From the NCBI GenBank assembly GCA_022457065.1, contig JAJGBQ010000001.1, forward strand, positions 7,192,001 through 7,256,000: a DNA stretch of 64,000 nucleotides. The letters run 5' to 3'. The stretch comes from Curvularia sp. ZM96 (taxonomy: Eukaryota; Ascomycota; Dothideomycetes; Pleosporales; Pleosporaceae). This document shows, piece by piece, positions 34,512 to 44,470 of this stretch. The position numbers and the translations under genes were made by a program. The notes beneath the pieces were generated by a model that searched no databases, was not told where the DNA came from, and saw only the letters and a program-made list of their open reading frames with translations. Each line of letters opens with the position of its first letter. The first letter of the stretch is position 1.

Positions 34512-35487
34512 TTATCCCCTGCGTCTTGTGCTTGGACTCTTGCCAGCTGCCCGACCACTGGACACAGAGCGCGTCGTTTCCTTCTTCTCGCCGCCAGCTA
34601 CGATAGGCTTCTCGAGTTTCTTAGACTGCGTCTTCTTAGACGCAGGCGCGTTCCAGTAGTACAGAACCTGAAGGAAGAGGATAGCGTTGAGGGCGAAGCC
34701 AGCAATGAAGCCGTACAAGATGAGCGGATCGTCGACTTCTTGGAGGGTGGTGAAGATGCGCGAGAGGGAGCCGAGAAGGTAGTTGATGACCTGCATCACA
34801 CAACACGTTAGCTTTGCTGTCTCTAGAAAGAAAGTACGCCCCCGGCACTGAGGATTCGTAGTAGGAAATAAAAGAGAGAAGAAAACTTACAGCAAAAGCA
34901 CTCAATTGCCCAGTACTGCCCTCACTCCACACGGTCAAAATCTGCGGCACCTTACTCGCGACGCCCAACACGCCCGCACCCGCCTGCAACATCGACAGCG
35001 TCTCTTCATTCACCAGCTCCTCCTTAAACAGCGCCATACCGGCCGCCGCCAACCCACCAATCCACGGCACGATCCCCGCGCCCTTTCCACTATACTTGAG
35101 CACCAAACTCGCAATCGCAATGTTCTGGACGAGAATCAACGCCGTCTCGCCAAACGTGCTGAACGGGAACCCATGCCGAATGTTGTACGCGAGCGAAATG
35201 AGATACGATCCGGATTCAAGCAAGTAGGCGAGGAACGAGAGGCCCTCTGCGGACTGCGAGTTGAGGAGTTTGATCAGCTGGGGAACCTTGACGATTGAGG
35301 ACGCGCCGATGATGCCGATGCCCAGGCCCTTGGAGACGGCGAGTTTGACGCATTCGGTCGCGGAGAGGTCGACGTTGTAGATGAGGGTTTGGTAGCAGGT
35401 GGGGCCGAGCAGGGAGACGCCAATGTCTGCGATGGGCTGGGGCAGGTTGCGGGTTAGGGGTTGGAAGGTGGATTGGAGGGCCTCCAT
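34512..35487 (-). CDS. MPDU1: Mannose-P-dolichol utilization defect 1 homologue (PQ-loop membrane protein)
   Basis: ER membrane protein needed for use of dolichol-phosphate sugars in N-glycan, GPI-anchor and O-mannose synthesis. Exons 34891-35487 and 34512-34790 (complement), 291 residues. Two PQ-loop repeats are visible: GASSIVKVPQLIKLLNSQSA and GVASKVPQILTVWSEGSTGQ, each between hydrophobic helices, and GLGIGIIGASS and GLSFLAYLLESGSYLISLAYN match the family core. Start at 35487 (MEALQSTFQPL) was chosen over the longer frame opening at 35655 because the family starts there. The C-terminal tail is Lys/Ser/Arg-rich. Confidence 0.9.
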
Positions 35488-36047
35488 TGTGGCGCGAGGG
35501 TTCTGAGAGGTCCGCTGTTGTGTGTTGTTTTGTGTACGATGGTGTTGCGAAAAGGGGGAGGTTTTGTGGTTAGGCGGGGAGGACACTTTTCGCGTGGAAG
35601 TGTAGAGAAGGGTCCAAGAAAGTTGTCTAGTCTCAAGGGATTCCCGCTGACGCAAAGCTTGGCATTATCTGCAGGGATTGCTGCATGCGGCAGGGCAACA
35701 CTGACATGTTGTCTAAAGTAGGGACGCGTCAAACCACACATGTGTGCGTAGACGTCAAATGAAGTTTAAAAGATAAAATTCGATGCAGTTTTTATGCTAA
35801 GCCCATGGTACCGTTCGTTTCCTCTTGGGAAAGTATGGTTCCTGTCGTAGTTCCCAACTCCACTCAACTCCTTGCTCCTGGCCAAGGGCGTGACACATGA
35901 GGCTCATTCTAACCATAACAGCTTCTCATACGCTCATCGGCACACACCAAAATCTGCCGAGGAACGAGGACGCGGGTATTTTCCGGAAATGCACTTGCTT
36001 CCACCAAACAATCTCATTCACACCTGATCGTACAGCTTCGCCTCACT
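35488..36047. other. Intergenic between same-strand MPDU1 and DPP1
   Basis: Promoter side of MPDU1. No gene recognised. Confidence 0.5.
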
Positions 36048-37800
36048 TCATATTTGCTGAGACAAGTTGCTTGTCCCATGCGGCGGAGGCATGGGCGGAC
36101 CTTCTCTTCGATCAGACAGGTCGCCTGTCGGAGACATGGTCCTCGCCTGGGTATGTAGAATGGTATTGGCCTGAGGAGGTGGTGTAGGAACTGGGGAGAT
36201 GCCCGTGGGTGGATGGTATCCTGTATCCGTGAGTGTGCCAGACACTGGGTTGTACACGCCCGCTCTTGGCTGAAGCTCGTAGTTGCCGTCATCTTCCGAC
36301 GAGGAATAATCATAGGTATCTAGCTGGCGTTGGCGTGCGACATCAGCAGCGAAGGGATTGGTGGATGGCAGCTGATTAGTATATCTGTTAACCTTGGAGG
36401 AGATTCCAGATGTCATAGTTTCGGTCCGGTAGTTGCTCGATGCGCCAGTGTCACTTCGGCCTACGCCATAGTGAGATCCTGACTCCTGCCGCCTTCGTTG
36501 AGAATTGTGGATTTGTTGGCGGAACACATTGTTTCCGACGTCACTGTCTGCAGGAACCGTAGCCGCGGCGGAATATCCTGAAGCCTCCCCACGCTCCTCA
36601 TCTACTGGCTTGTTTATTTCTTGTAGCTGTCGGATGTCATCCTCGGCCAGGAGAGCACCATGAGGCGGTGCGCGCGATGCTTTACCCCAGGCGCGAATGG
36701 GATAGGCGCGTCCCTTGCGCCAGGTTTCAGAGACAGGGGGGAAGTATTGGCGGTACGAGCCCCATGCTACGAGTATGCCGAGTAGCGCACCTGAAATGAC
36801 ATCGAATGGATGATGACGGGCATCCATGATACGGGTTCCGGTAATGAGTGCAGCACCGAGCGCGGGGACCATGACGATGAATGTCCTCCAAACCTCACCC
36901 TTGGCATCCAGGACGTGAAGTTTACCGGCGAGGTAAATGGAAAGGTAGAATAGACCAGCAAAGGAAACTGTGGGATATCAGTCAAGTTGGCATGCGAGAA
37001 AGGGTGGATGCCATACCGCTGCTATGTCCAGAGGGAAAGCTCTTGAAGCCATCCTGCAAGATGTAATTGTCCTTTTGCGTGCAAATATCGATAGTCTGCA
37101 GGGCGTAGAGGGCATGGTTGATCTTGGACTCATCCACCTGACAGCTGCAGATTGTTAGTCAGAGCTTCCCATTTGCCAAAGACTGACTTGCCGGCTGATG
37201 AGATCGGGCCGCGGCTTTCCAATAGCATTCTTCAAAGCCCCGGTGATTGTAAAGGCAGCGCCGATGCTCAGACCCAACCCAAGTATACCGCAGTTCAGCT
37301 CCCATAGCCTATCCTTGAACCTATATCTCCCCGAGAGACGCTTGAGACCGGCCCTATTGGCAGGCATGGCAGTTTGGTGTGAGAAAAGGCCGTCGATTAC
37401 CATGGTGTATATGGTAATGATGACGGCAGGCGCAAGAACGACATAAACACATAGCCATATGACGGGTACGCGCTCACGGGTAGCAAAGGGATAGTGTAGG
37501 GTGTAGTTGTCTAGCGAAAAGTGCTGGTGGAAGGGCGGGATCTTGTCGACAATGGCAAAGGTAAGCATCAAGACGCTGGGAGATTGGTCAGCCTTGCAAT
37601 CAAGCCAGGAAGGAGGTCGTGTGCGTTGGAAGGCGCCGTCTTACATGATGATGAGATAATCTCCAATATATCTGCTCTGGTCAGCATTTACTGCGCTGTG
37701 GACGAGGCGGCTCTACGCACGAGAAGATGACCTTCTTGGACAGCCGCTTCTTGGAGAAGGGCAAGCGCTCAGGGAGCTGCTTGGAAGTCCACTCGTCCAT
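36048..37800 (-). CDS. DPP1: PAP2 lipid phosphatase, diacylglycerol pyrophosphatase type
   Basis: Integral membrane enzyme that removes phosphate from diacylglycerol pyrophosphate, phosphatidate and similar lipids. Five exons (37800-37721, 37671-37645, 37575-37188, 37137-37017, 36967-36048), 511 residues. All three phosphatase motifs are present: KNAIGKPRPDL, FKSFPSGHSS (split by intron 4) and GTRIMDARHHPFDV. Six membrane segments surround them. Exon 2 is only 27 bases (YIGDYLII). The C-terminal 190 residues are Ser/Gln/Pro-rich and disordered, longer than in yeast Dpp1 (289 residues), as is common in filamentous fungi. The first exon MDEWTSKQLPERLPFSKKRL is basic and cytosolic. Confidence 0.9.
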
Positions 37801-38605
37801 GGCGCACTACAGGGCCCAGATAGCCGTCGACGACGCTGGAAGGTACGTTGTTGTTGTTGCTCGCAACCACAACCGCAATGGCAGTACTGTCCTTGGGCAC
37901 ACGGCGGGCGGCACAGGCGGGCGGTGAGAGCGCGGTCAGAGGCAGCGGAGTGATTTCGGGGGGCCCGCAGACGACGGAATCAAACATGCGACCCTCGCAG
38001 AGAGACGCGTGGGAGGGGGAAAGGAGGGAAAAAGAAGGGCGGAAGAGTCCACGGGAGCACCGCGCAATCAAAGGGGGGGAAGCAGAGTTGTAATTGCCCA
38101 GTCCGGCGCCACCCCAAGAGCCCTAAGGTGAGGATGTCTAGGACTATACGCCCAGCGCTGCATGCGTTGTGGCTGAGGAGCTGACGCGCTCTCATCCCTT
38201 GGCTCTCCACAGCATGGCCGCTAGCCGCCTCGAGATCAGCGTCTTGGATGAATCAACTCGTCCTAGGCCGGGGCATTTTTTTTAGGCCGGCCGGGAGCGC
38301 CTGCGAGTTGGGAGGATGATGCATGTAGCGGTACGAGCAGAACCAGCGCCAGCGCCACCCTTATGCGCGTGGCATGACGGCTGTGGGCGGGCTCCCTGGA
38401 TGCATCCCCTCACCCAGTGCCGTTGAAATAGCCACAGCCAGAACCAGAACCGGTGCCACATCGTCGAGCTCCAGCGGGAGGCGGCCATGGTGCATCCATC
38501 GGCCCAGTTTAGCGCGCTGGCGATCAGTTTATTTCGTCGCCGCCTCAGGGTCCGACTCTCTACAACAACTCTCGCCTCGCCGTCGCCGCCGCCGCCGCCG
38601 CCGCC
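37801..38605. other. Divergent promoter region with a GCC run at its right end
   Basis: Shared upstream region of the lipid phosphatase and the hydrolase. It is GC-rich and purine-rich in places. Immediately before the ATG at 38606 is a run of GCC triplets (about 38584-38605), giving an ideal start context. Confidence 0.5.
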
Positions 38606-40459
38606 ATGTTCTCCAGGTTCGCCAGCGACAAGCAGCCGCCCCCCAAGGCCGCCGAGGTTGCCATTAACAAGATCTCAACCATGTCGGCCACGCAGCTGTC
38701 GCGTTTCGAGCGCCTCCCAAAGGTCCAGCGCTATGCCATCATCGGCGCCGCCTCGGTCACTGGTCTGTCGCTGCTATGGGCATTGACTGCCTCGTCCTCC
38801 TCCAAATCTGCCAGGAAACCGCCTATCCCCTCTCCCCGGCGCACCCTGCTGCCCGACATCGACCCTGAGGATGCGGCCGAGCTACCTTACCATCCCGCCG
38901 CCTTGCCAGGAGCGCGCGACGTGGATTCGCCCTTTGGTTCTATCCGTGTCTACGAATTCGGTCCCAGGGATGGAGAAAAAGTGCTCTTGGTTCACGGCAT
39001 CTCGACCCCCAGCATAGCCATGACCGATCTTGCGCACAAGTTGGTTGGCAGGGGACGACGTGTCATGCTCTTTGGTGGGTCCCCCTCTTGTTGTCATCGC
39101 CCTGGATAGTCTTTGGTCCAGCAATTTCTTCGCATTGTCATGTGGGAGTACAAGCAACCCTCTTGCGAGCGTGTCCCCGCGCATTCCCTACACCCAAAGT
39201 GCCTTACCGGACGCATTGGATTTGGATACCCCGCGCCCAGGTTGGATCGGCTTTTGCGCGTGCGCTTTACCCGTTTAGGCAAGGGTCCCGCCAGCCCTAC
39301 CAAACGGTGAAGCACGTGCACTGCACGTTAGCTGACGATCTGCATATCGCAAGCCATGCAAGACATGGATGCCTGGGGCATCTAAGGCGCCATGTCTTTA
39401 GGCCTGTTCGATACCCATTGACTTTTACCCTTTTCTCTTTGTTTGTCACATACCATCTCGTCGCTAACTAACGGCTTAGACCTGTTTGGCCGGGGATACT
39501 CCGACGGACCCTCCCCCGATACCACAAACTATGACGCTACCCTATACACCACCCAGATCATGCTGGCATTGCAGTCCTCATCGTTGCACTGGTCAAACTT
39601 CACCATTGTCGGCTACTCCCTGGGCGGCGCCATCGCCGCAGACTTCACGTCCTACTTCCCACAGCTGGTAAAGGGTCTGGTCCTAGTTGCACCAGGAGGT
39701 CTGATTCGCAAATCTCACATCTCCCTCTCAAGCAAGATGCTGTACAACAGCTCCTGGATGCCGGAATGGATGGTCCGCAAGATGGTCGCAAGTAAACTAT
39801 GGACGGGCGCCAAGAAGGTAGAGAGTGATCCTGACGCCATTGAGAATGCCGAAACTACGACAACGGCAAGCGAGGGCGACCAAAAGTATCTCTCAAGCAA
39901 CCAGATGCTTTTGCCCGGAAACCCACATAGCACAGTCTCTTCCGTCGTAGACTGGCAGATCAAGCATCACAAGGCTTTTGTCCCGGCCTTTATCTCTACC
40001 ATCCGCCACGCTCCTATTCACAACCATCACGAGCGCTGGAACGTCATTCGTGAGAACATTGAGTCGCGCGCTGGACCCTTGAAGGAAGTCTGGCTCGTCC
40101 TCGGCGAGACAGATCCCATCATCGTCGCTGATGAGATCACCGAGGATGCACGGGCAGCCTTGGGTGAGGACAACGTCAGAGTCAAGGTCCTCGATGGTGT
40201 AGGTCACGAGGTTGCTATTGAGAGGGCCGATGACATTGTCCGCGTGGTAAGAAGGATCGATGGCAAGAGTGAAGTCAGGGAAGTAGTGAGGGAGGAAGAG
40301 AAGCCCGAGAGACTAGAGAGGCCTGAGAAGCCTGAGAAGCCTGAGAAGCCTGAGAAGCCTGAGAAGCCGGAAAAGTCGGAAAAGAGCGAGAAGAAGGAGA
40401 AGAAGAGTTCGAGCCGGAGGAAACATGGAGGCTCGCACGCTAGCTCTAGCACAAAGTAA
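38606..40459 (+). CDS. Membrane-anchored alpha/beta hydrolase
   Basis: Exons 38606-39074 and 39480-40459, 482 residues. An N-terminal membrane anchor lies at about residues 43-62 (YAIIGAASVTGLSLLWALTA). The hydrolase fold shows VLLVHGISTPS (oxyanion loop), LFGRGYSDGP, the nucleophile elbow IVGYSLGGAIAADF, the acid region WLVLGETDPII and the final DGVGHEVAIE; Ser, Asp and His all look intact. The 405-base intron is long for this window but has GTGGGT, a CTAACTAAC branch box and TAG. The tail has Pro-Glu-Lys repeats followed by a Lys/Ser-rich end. Substrate unknown; esterase or lipase activity is likely. Confidence 0.87.
40318..40380 (+). repeat. 9-base tandem repeat coding Pro-Glu-Lys
   Basis: Six or so copies of CCTGAGAAG with small changes, inside the C-terminus of the hydrolase. 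It gives a charged, unstructured tail and is likely variable in copy number. Confidence 0.8.
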
Positions 40460-40530
40460 GGGCAGCATATATAAGTACACGAAGCGCAACGAATTACTTC
40501 TCTAGGCATAGCCCAATACATACTGTACAA

Positions 40531-41759
40531 CTACCCACTAAACGGTGCCTTCAACACTTCCGTCAGATTCACCACCGTCGCCGTCAAAGGCGTATGCGTT
40601 GTGTCACGAATATGCGAAAACGTCTCAGCCCCAAAGATCATAAGATGCTCCGGCCTGTCCTTTAATATAAGGAGCGCACGCGAGTACGTCACTCCAGCCG
40701 GCGTCATATGCCCTTCCCACTTATCCGCCGCTCCACCAAAAGAATTAGTAAACACCGACCTCAGCGACGCATCCGCCACCACAATGGTGCCGTTCTCTCC
40801 ACCAACGGGGCTCCAAACAACGTACGGACTTGATCCCATTGTCTTCGTGCCCCCCTGCGTAGTAATCAGCTGGCCCTTGCTCGAGGCAAATTCCAGCGGC
40901 GAATCAGCCATGACGTAGTAGTTGGGGAAGGCGTGCCCGTCAATCCGCGTGCCGGTTCCCATTTCATGCACGAGGATCCACTTCTTGGTTGGTAGGATAT
41001 ACGCTACGATGGTCATGCCAGGGCGATACGATGCGTCATCATACGCTACGTCTTCAACAACGGGGCCCCATGTCTTGAGATCAGACGACGTCTGGTGCGA
41101 GAGCTTCTGCGAGTGTGCACTGTCACGTTCGTCAGAGTAGTAGGCTATGAGTTTGTCTTCGTATCGCCTGATAGTTGACGTTAGCCCAACACTTGAAAAA
41201 AGGAGGTTATGGGGATTTTTTTTTACATCAGATACGGCTCCTAGATCGCAGATTTACTTCCTGGCGCCTTTCCCTCTGCAATATGACTGACGAATTCCCA
41301 GGTGCGCCCCTGGTCGCGACTAGCGTAGAGATCGATTCTCGTGGCGTTGGGACCCCAGCAATTGCCGCTGCCTAGGATCGTGCCCACTGGGTAGCCGCCT
41401 AGCGGTGACTTCAGGACGGCGAGAGCCGGTTGAGTACTCATGCCCCAGCCGTTGGCGGTATCATGCAGGTCGGATATGTGCGCCCATGTTGCGCCACCGT
41501 CTTTGGACTCAAATATGGGGAAATACATCGGATCGGGACCAACAAGGGTTGCAGTCGCGAGGATGGTGCCGTCGTCTAGTTCGACATAGCGGGGGTAAGA
41601 GATACTATCGTTGCCGACGGTTTGGTAGATGGTGTTGTTGGTGAAGAAGCTAAATGGCTGTGGAGCGCTCTGCGAAGTGGATGAAGGATACGCAACAGCA
41701 CTGCTGAAGAAACTAGCAGCAATTGCAAAGATCCCCGTATAAAGCTTCATGCTGGGCAA
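40531..41759 (-). pseudogene. Secreted sialidase-fold hydrolase (GH93/BNR type) with one nonsense codon
   Basis: Exons 41227-41759 and 40531-41167 (complement) would give 389 residues. A signal peptide is visible (MKLYTGIFAIAASFFSSAVA), followed by SYPRYVELDDGTILATATLV, two Asp-box repeats (SKDGGATW, SRDQGRTW) and, in exon 2, DKLIAYYSDERDSAHSQKLS, WGPVVEDVAYDDASYRPGMT and NYYVMADSPLEF. This is the layout of fungal GH93 exo-arabinanase-like proteins. The codon at 41241-41243 is TAG where relatives have Trp in W-E-P; the frame continues EPYLM and joins exon 2 perfectly (AT | G). Everything else looks intact, so the loss is recent or a sequencing error. Confidence 0.78.
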
Positions 41760-42413
41760 TTCCTTTGAGCCAGAAGCTGAGTCGGTGGCGATGGCGTTGA
41801 CAAGAGATAATCTCGAATGTGGTGGACCATAGCCTACATTTATCTACAATTGCGTTATTTACCATCTTGAACTTTGTACATGGAGTCCCTTTTCCAGTCT
41901 TACACAAAATCCGAAAAACTATCTACAAACCTAATCTTTTGATATTATTTGCATGTACTAAAAATTACCACCGGCTGACCGCCTATAGATACATGGGGGA
42001 AAACTTAATTTCAACCATCCGCTCGGTTCCGCATGGGAGTCAAGGGGCGGTCGGAAAAACACGTAAGGTTAGAATAGCCCTAACCCTTGTGTAGCGTCAA
42101 GTATTGTGGCATAGATACGAGTACGAGGGGAATTTTTGAATTACCAACCCCTGAAGAATGTACTGTGTACATAGGCATCTAAGTCATATTTAGGCATGAA
42201 TGAGCAGCCGACATAACCGGAACGACGACATGAATGAGTGTCATTGATGAGGCCTGATTCACTATGTGCAGCCACATTGATTCGTGTTGAGACATATAAT
42301 ACAGTACAGTGAAGATTGAGAAATGCGGCCGCTGGTTGAACCACAGAGTCATTGTCCACAGGAGTCAGATGATACAAGTCTCCAAAGGGACCTCATGATT
42401 GCAGAATATATCC
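41760..42413. other. Intergenic
   Basis: Promoter side of the GH93-like gene and 3' side of COX10. Nothing else recognised. Confidence 0.5.
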
Positions 42414-43922
42414 TCATGCCCTCCGTCCGCCTTCGACGATGGCCAATTGCCTTTGCTCCTGCTCTTCAAAGTCGCCGGCCTCATAATAGAGGTCTTCTTC
42501 GTCAATGTCCGCATACCCAAACACGCTTCTGTAGAGGCGCTCTCCTAGCCCCTTCTTCTGAGCCATAGCCAGAACCATGACGATAGGGAGATGCCAGATG
42601 CTAGACCAGAACAGACCTCTTGCTGTTCCCTTGTGACCCTCAGCCTTCCAGAATTGCCAAGCCTTCAGCGCCATCCAGCCGTTGACAGTACTGCTCGTAA
42701 CCACGTAGCTCCAGTCGGTAACACCGCTGTATGATAGACCAATGCAAATCGGAAACATGAGTATAGCATACCTTAGGGCCACTCGACCGTTCATCGCGGG
42801 ATTCACCCAGGCTAACATGCGATACCCTGCATTCCTGTACTCGTCGCGGATAGACCAACTGAGCGCATTGAAGTGAGGAAACTGCCAGGCGTACAAAAGT
42901 GCAGCGCACAACCATCCGCCAGCAGAGCCCTCTCCGAACAGGAGTTCTTCCCATGTGCCGTCGTGTGCATACTGGCTCGCTGCCGCCGTCCAGCCCATTA
43001 ATGGAGGAATTCCTCCTACCACCGCACCAACCCACGTGTTTAGCACATGCATGCGCTTCATTGGTGTGTATATGCCCGCATAAAGGACAATGTTTGCCGC
43101 GCCGAGAAAAGCCGTTGTGGGATTGACTCCGTAATAGAGAGCACCCGTACCCAAAACACCGCATGCAATGGCGAAGGCAATAGCTCCCCGCGGGCTGATG
43201 AGCTTCCGGACAAGCGGCCGGTTCCGTGTACGACTCATCTTTGCGTCATGCTCGGGCTCCATGAGCATGTTGAGAGCATTTGCAGAGGCCGAGCATAACG
43301 CAGTGCCTGATGTGAGAAAAAAGAGGGTGAGGGTCGAGAGGGAGGGCGCAGCGGTTGCTGCCGGTGCCAGCAGCCCGGGTACGGGATATAAAGAATACGC
43401 GGCGGTCGCGGTGAGGACGACGAGAAAGGACAGGCGCGGCTTCGATAGCGAAAGGTATGTGGTCAACAAGCGCTTGAGAGATTGATTCGGGAGGCTCGAG
43501 GATATGTTTGCTAGTTTCGACGAGGCATCATGCGGTATAGGATATGCCGTTTCTGGATCTTCCGTTGCCTGCTCTTTCGCCTTCTTCCGTCGTCTATGCG
43601 GGAGCACATCTGCTGCAGCCGAGACATCTTCCTTATTCGATTGCTGTCCGTTGATAGACCGTATCGACACAATCGAACTCTGTACTTCGTGTGTTGATCT
43701 CCAAAAGGAGTCTTTCAACAGGGGGTTCGCGCGGAAGTAGCCTTTGCTGAAAGCGTTGCCGTCTTTCCCAGCTGTCACGGCGCTCGCTCTATTCGACGAA
43801 ATCACGGAGAATGCCTGCCGCGGCCGGAGCGGGGCTTTCGCGAGCCTCCGCCAGCATTGTATACATACCGAATTTTTGTCCCGGACTGCAATTGGCTGTA
43901 GCAGCGTTGGTCGGAAGCTCAT
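42414..43922 (-). CDS. COX10: Protoheme IX farnesyltransferase (heme O synthase), mitochondrial
   Basis: Inner-membrane enzyme that adds the farnesyl chain to heme B to make heme O, on the way to heme A for cytochrome oxidase. Single exon, 502 residues from the ATG at 43922, chosen for its ideal context (GCCGCCATG) and Arg-rich import sequence; an ATG at 44021 would add 33 residues. The UbiA-type prenyl-binding motif is NALNMLMEPEHDAKMSRTRN, the second motif lies near YAWQFPHFNALSWSIRDEYR, and VLNTWVGAVVGGIPPLMGW is diagnostic of COX10. Seven or more membrane helices. A disordered linker separates presequence and enzyme. Confidence 0.93.
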   Translation of the reverse strand: MSFRPTLLQPIAVRDKNSVCIQCWRRLAKAPLRPRQAFSVISSNRASAVTAGKDGNAFSKGYFRANPLLKDSFWRSTHEVQSSIVSIRSINGQQSNKEDVSAAADVLPHRRRKKAKEQATEDPETAYPIPHDASSKLANISSSLPNQSLKRLLTTYLSLSKPRLSFLVVLTATAAYSLYPVPGLLAPAATAAPSLSTLTLFFLTSGTALCSASANALNMLMEPEHDAKMSRTRNRPLVRKLISPRGAIAFAIACGVLGTGALYYGVNPTTAFLGAANIVLYAGIYTPMKRMHVLNTWVGAVVGGIPPLMGWTAAASQYAHDGTWEELLFGEGSAGGWLCAALLYAWQFPHFNALSWSIRDEYRNAGYRMLAWVNPAMNGRVALRYAILMFPICIGLSYSGVTDWSYVVTSSTVNGWMALKAWQFWKAEGHKGTARGLFWSSIWHLPIVMVLAMAQKKGLGERLYRSVFGYADIDEEDLYYEAGDFEEQEQRQLAIVEGGRRA

Positions 43923-44470
43923 GGCGGCATTGGGCTGGGTTTCAGCAGGCGGCGGATGGTGAACTTTTGGAAGGCACATGCACGCGATGCCAAGACCCCG
44001 CTGCACTAGCCACTCAGCCACCGCCCATTAATACTGGTCATCCCATTCGTAAGCCTCACATCCAAGGCCCACACACAGTCATCAGCCAGTATGCTGTACC
44101 ACCTTGGTACCAAGACTATGTGAATTCGAATCCGCATTGCTTGTTCTGATGTTGAGCTTACCGAACCAATGGTTCCAAATCATGTTCATCCCGTACCATT
44201 CGGGAATGGTGCCGGCGGTACAGTCGCCTAGGACTTGCATGTCGCATACCTCTAGACGAGATTGTCTGTAATTGCATGTCTTACTGCGCCACCTCACCGG
44301 TTCTGTCGCCCATTTGGTGCTGGTCAGCCTGCAGCAAACCGATAACTTTCAGGCTTGGCCCCTAGACGAGACAATGTGGAGGCTGTGTAAGGCGCAAGGT
44401 TATATCCTGTGGGAAGTGGGCCATCATCCCATTCTTCACGGACTCATCGTTCGCATCGTCACATATCCCC
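43923..44470. other. Divergent intergenic region
   Basis: Upstream of both COX10 and the STAND-N gene. No gene recognised. Confidence 0.5.

Noticed and set aside
42640..43164. 174-codon minus-strand frame inside COX10
   Set aside because: Out-of-frame shadow of the heme O synthase gene on the same strand.
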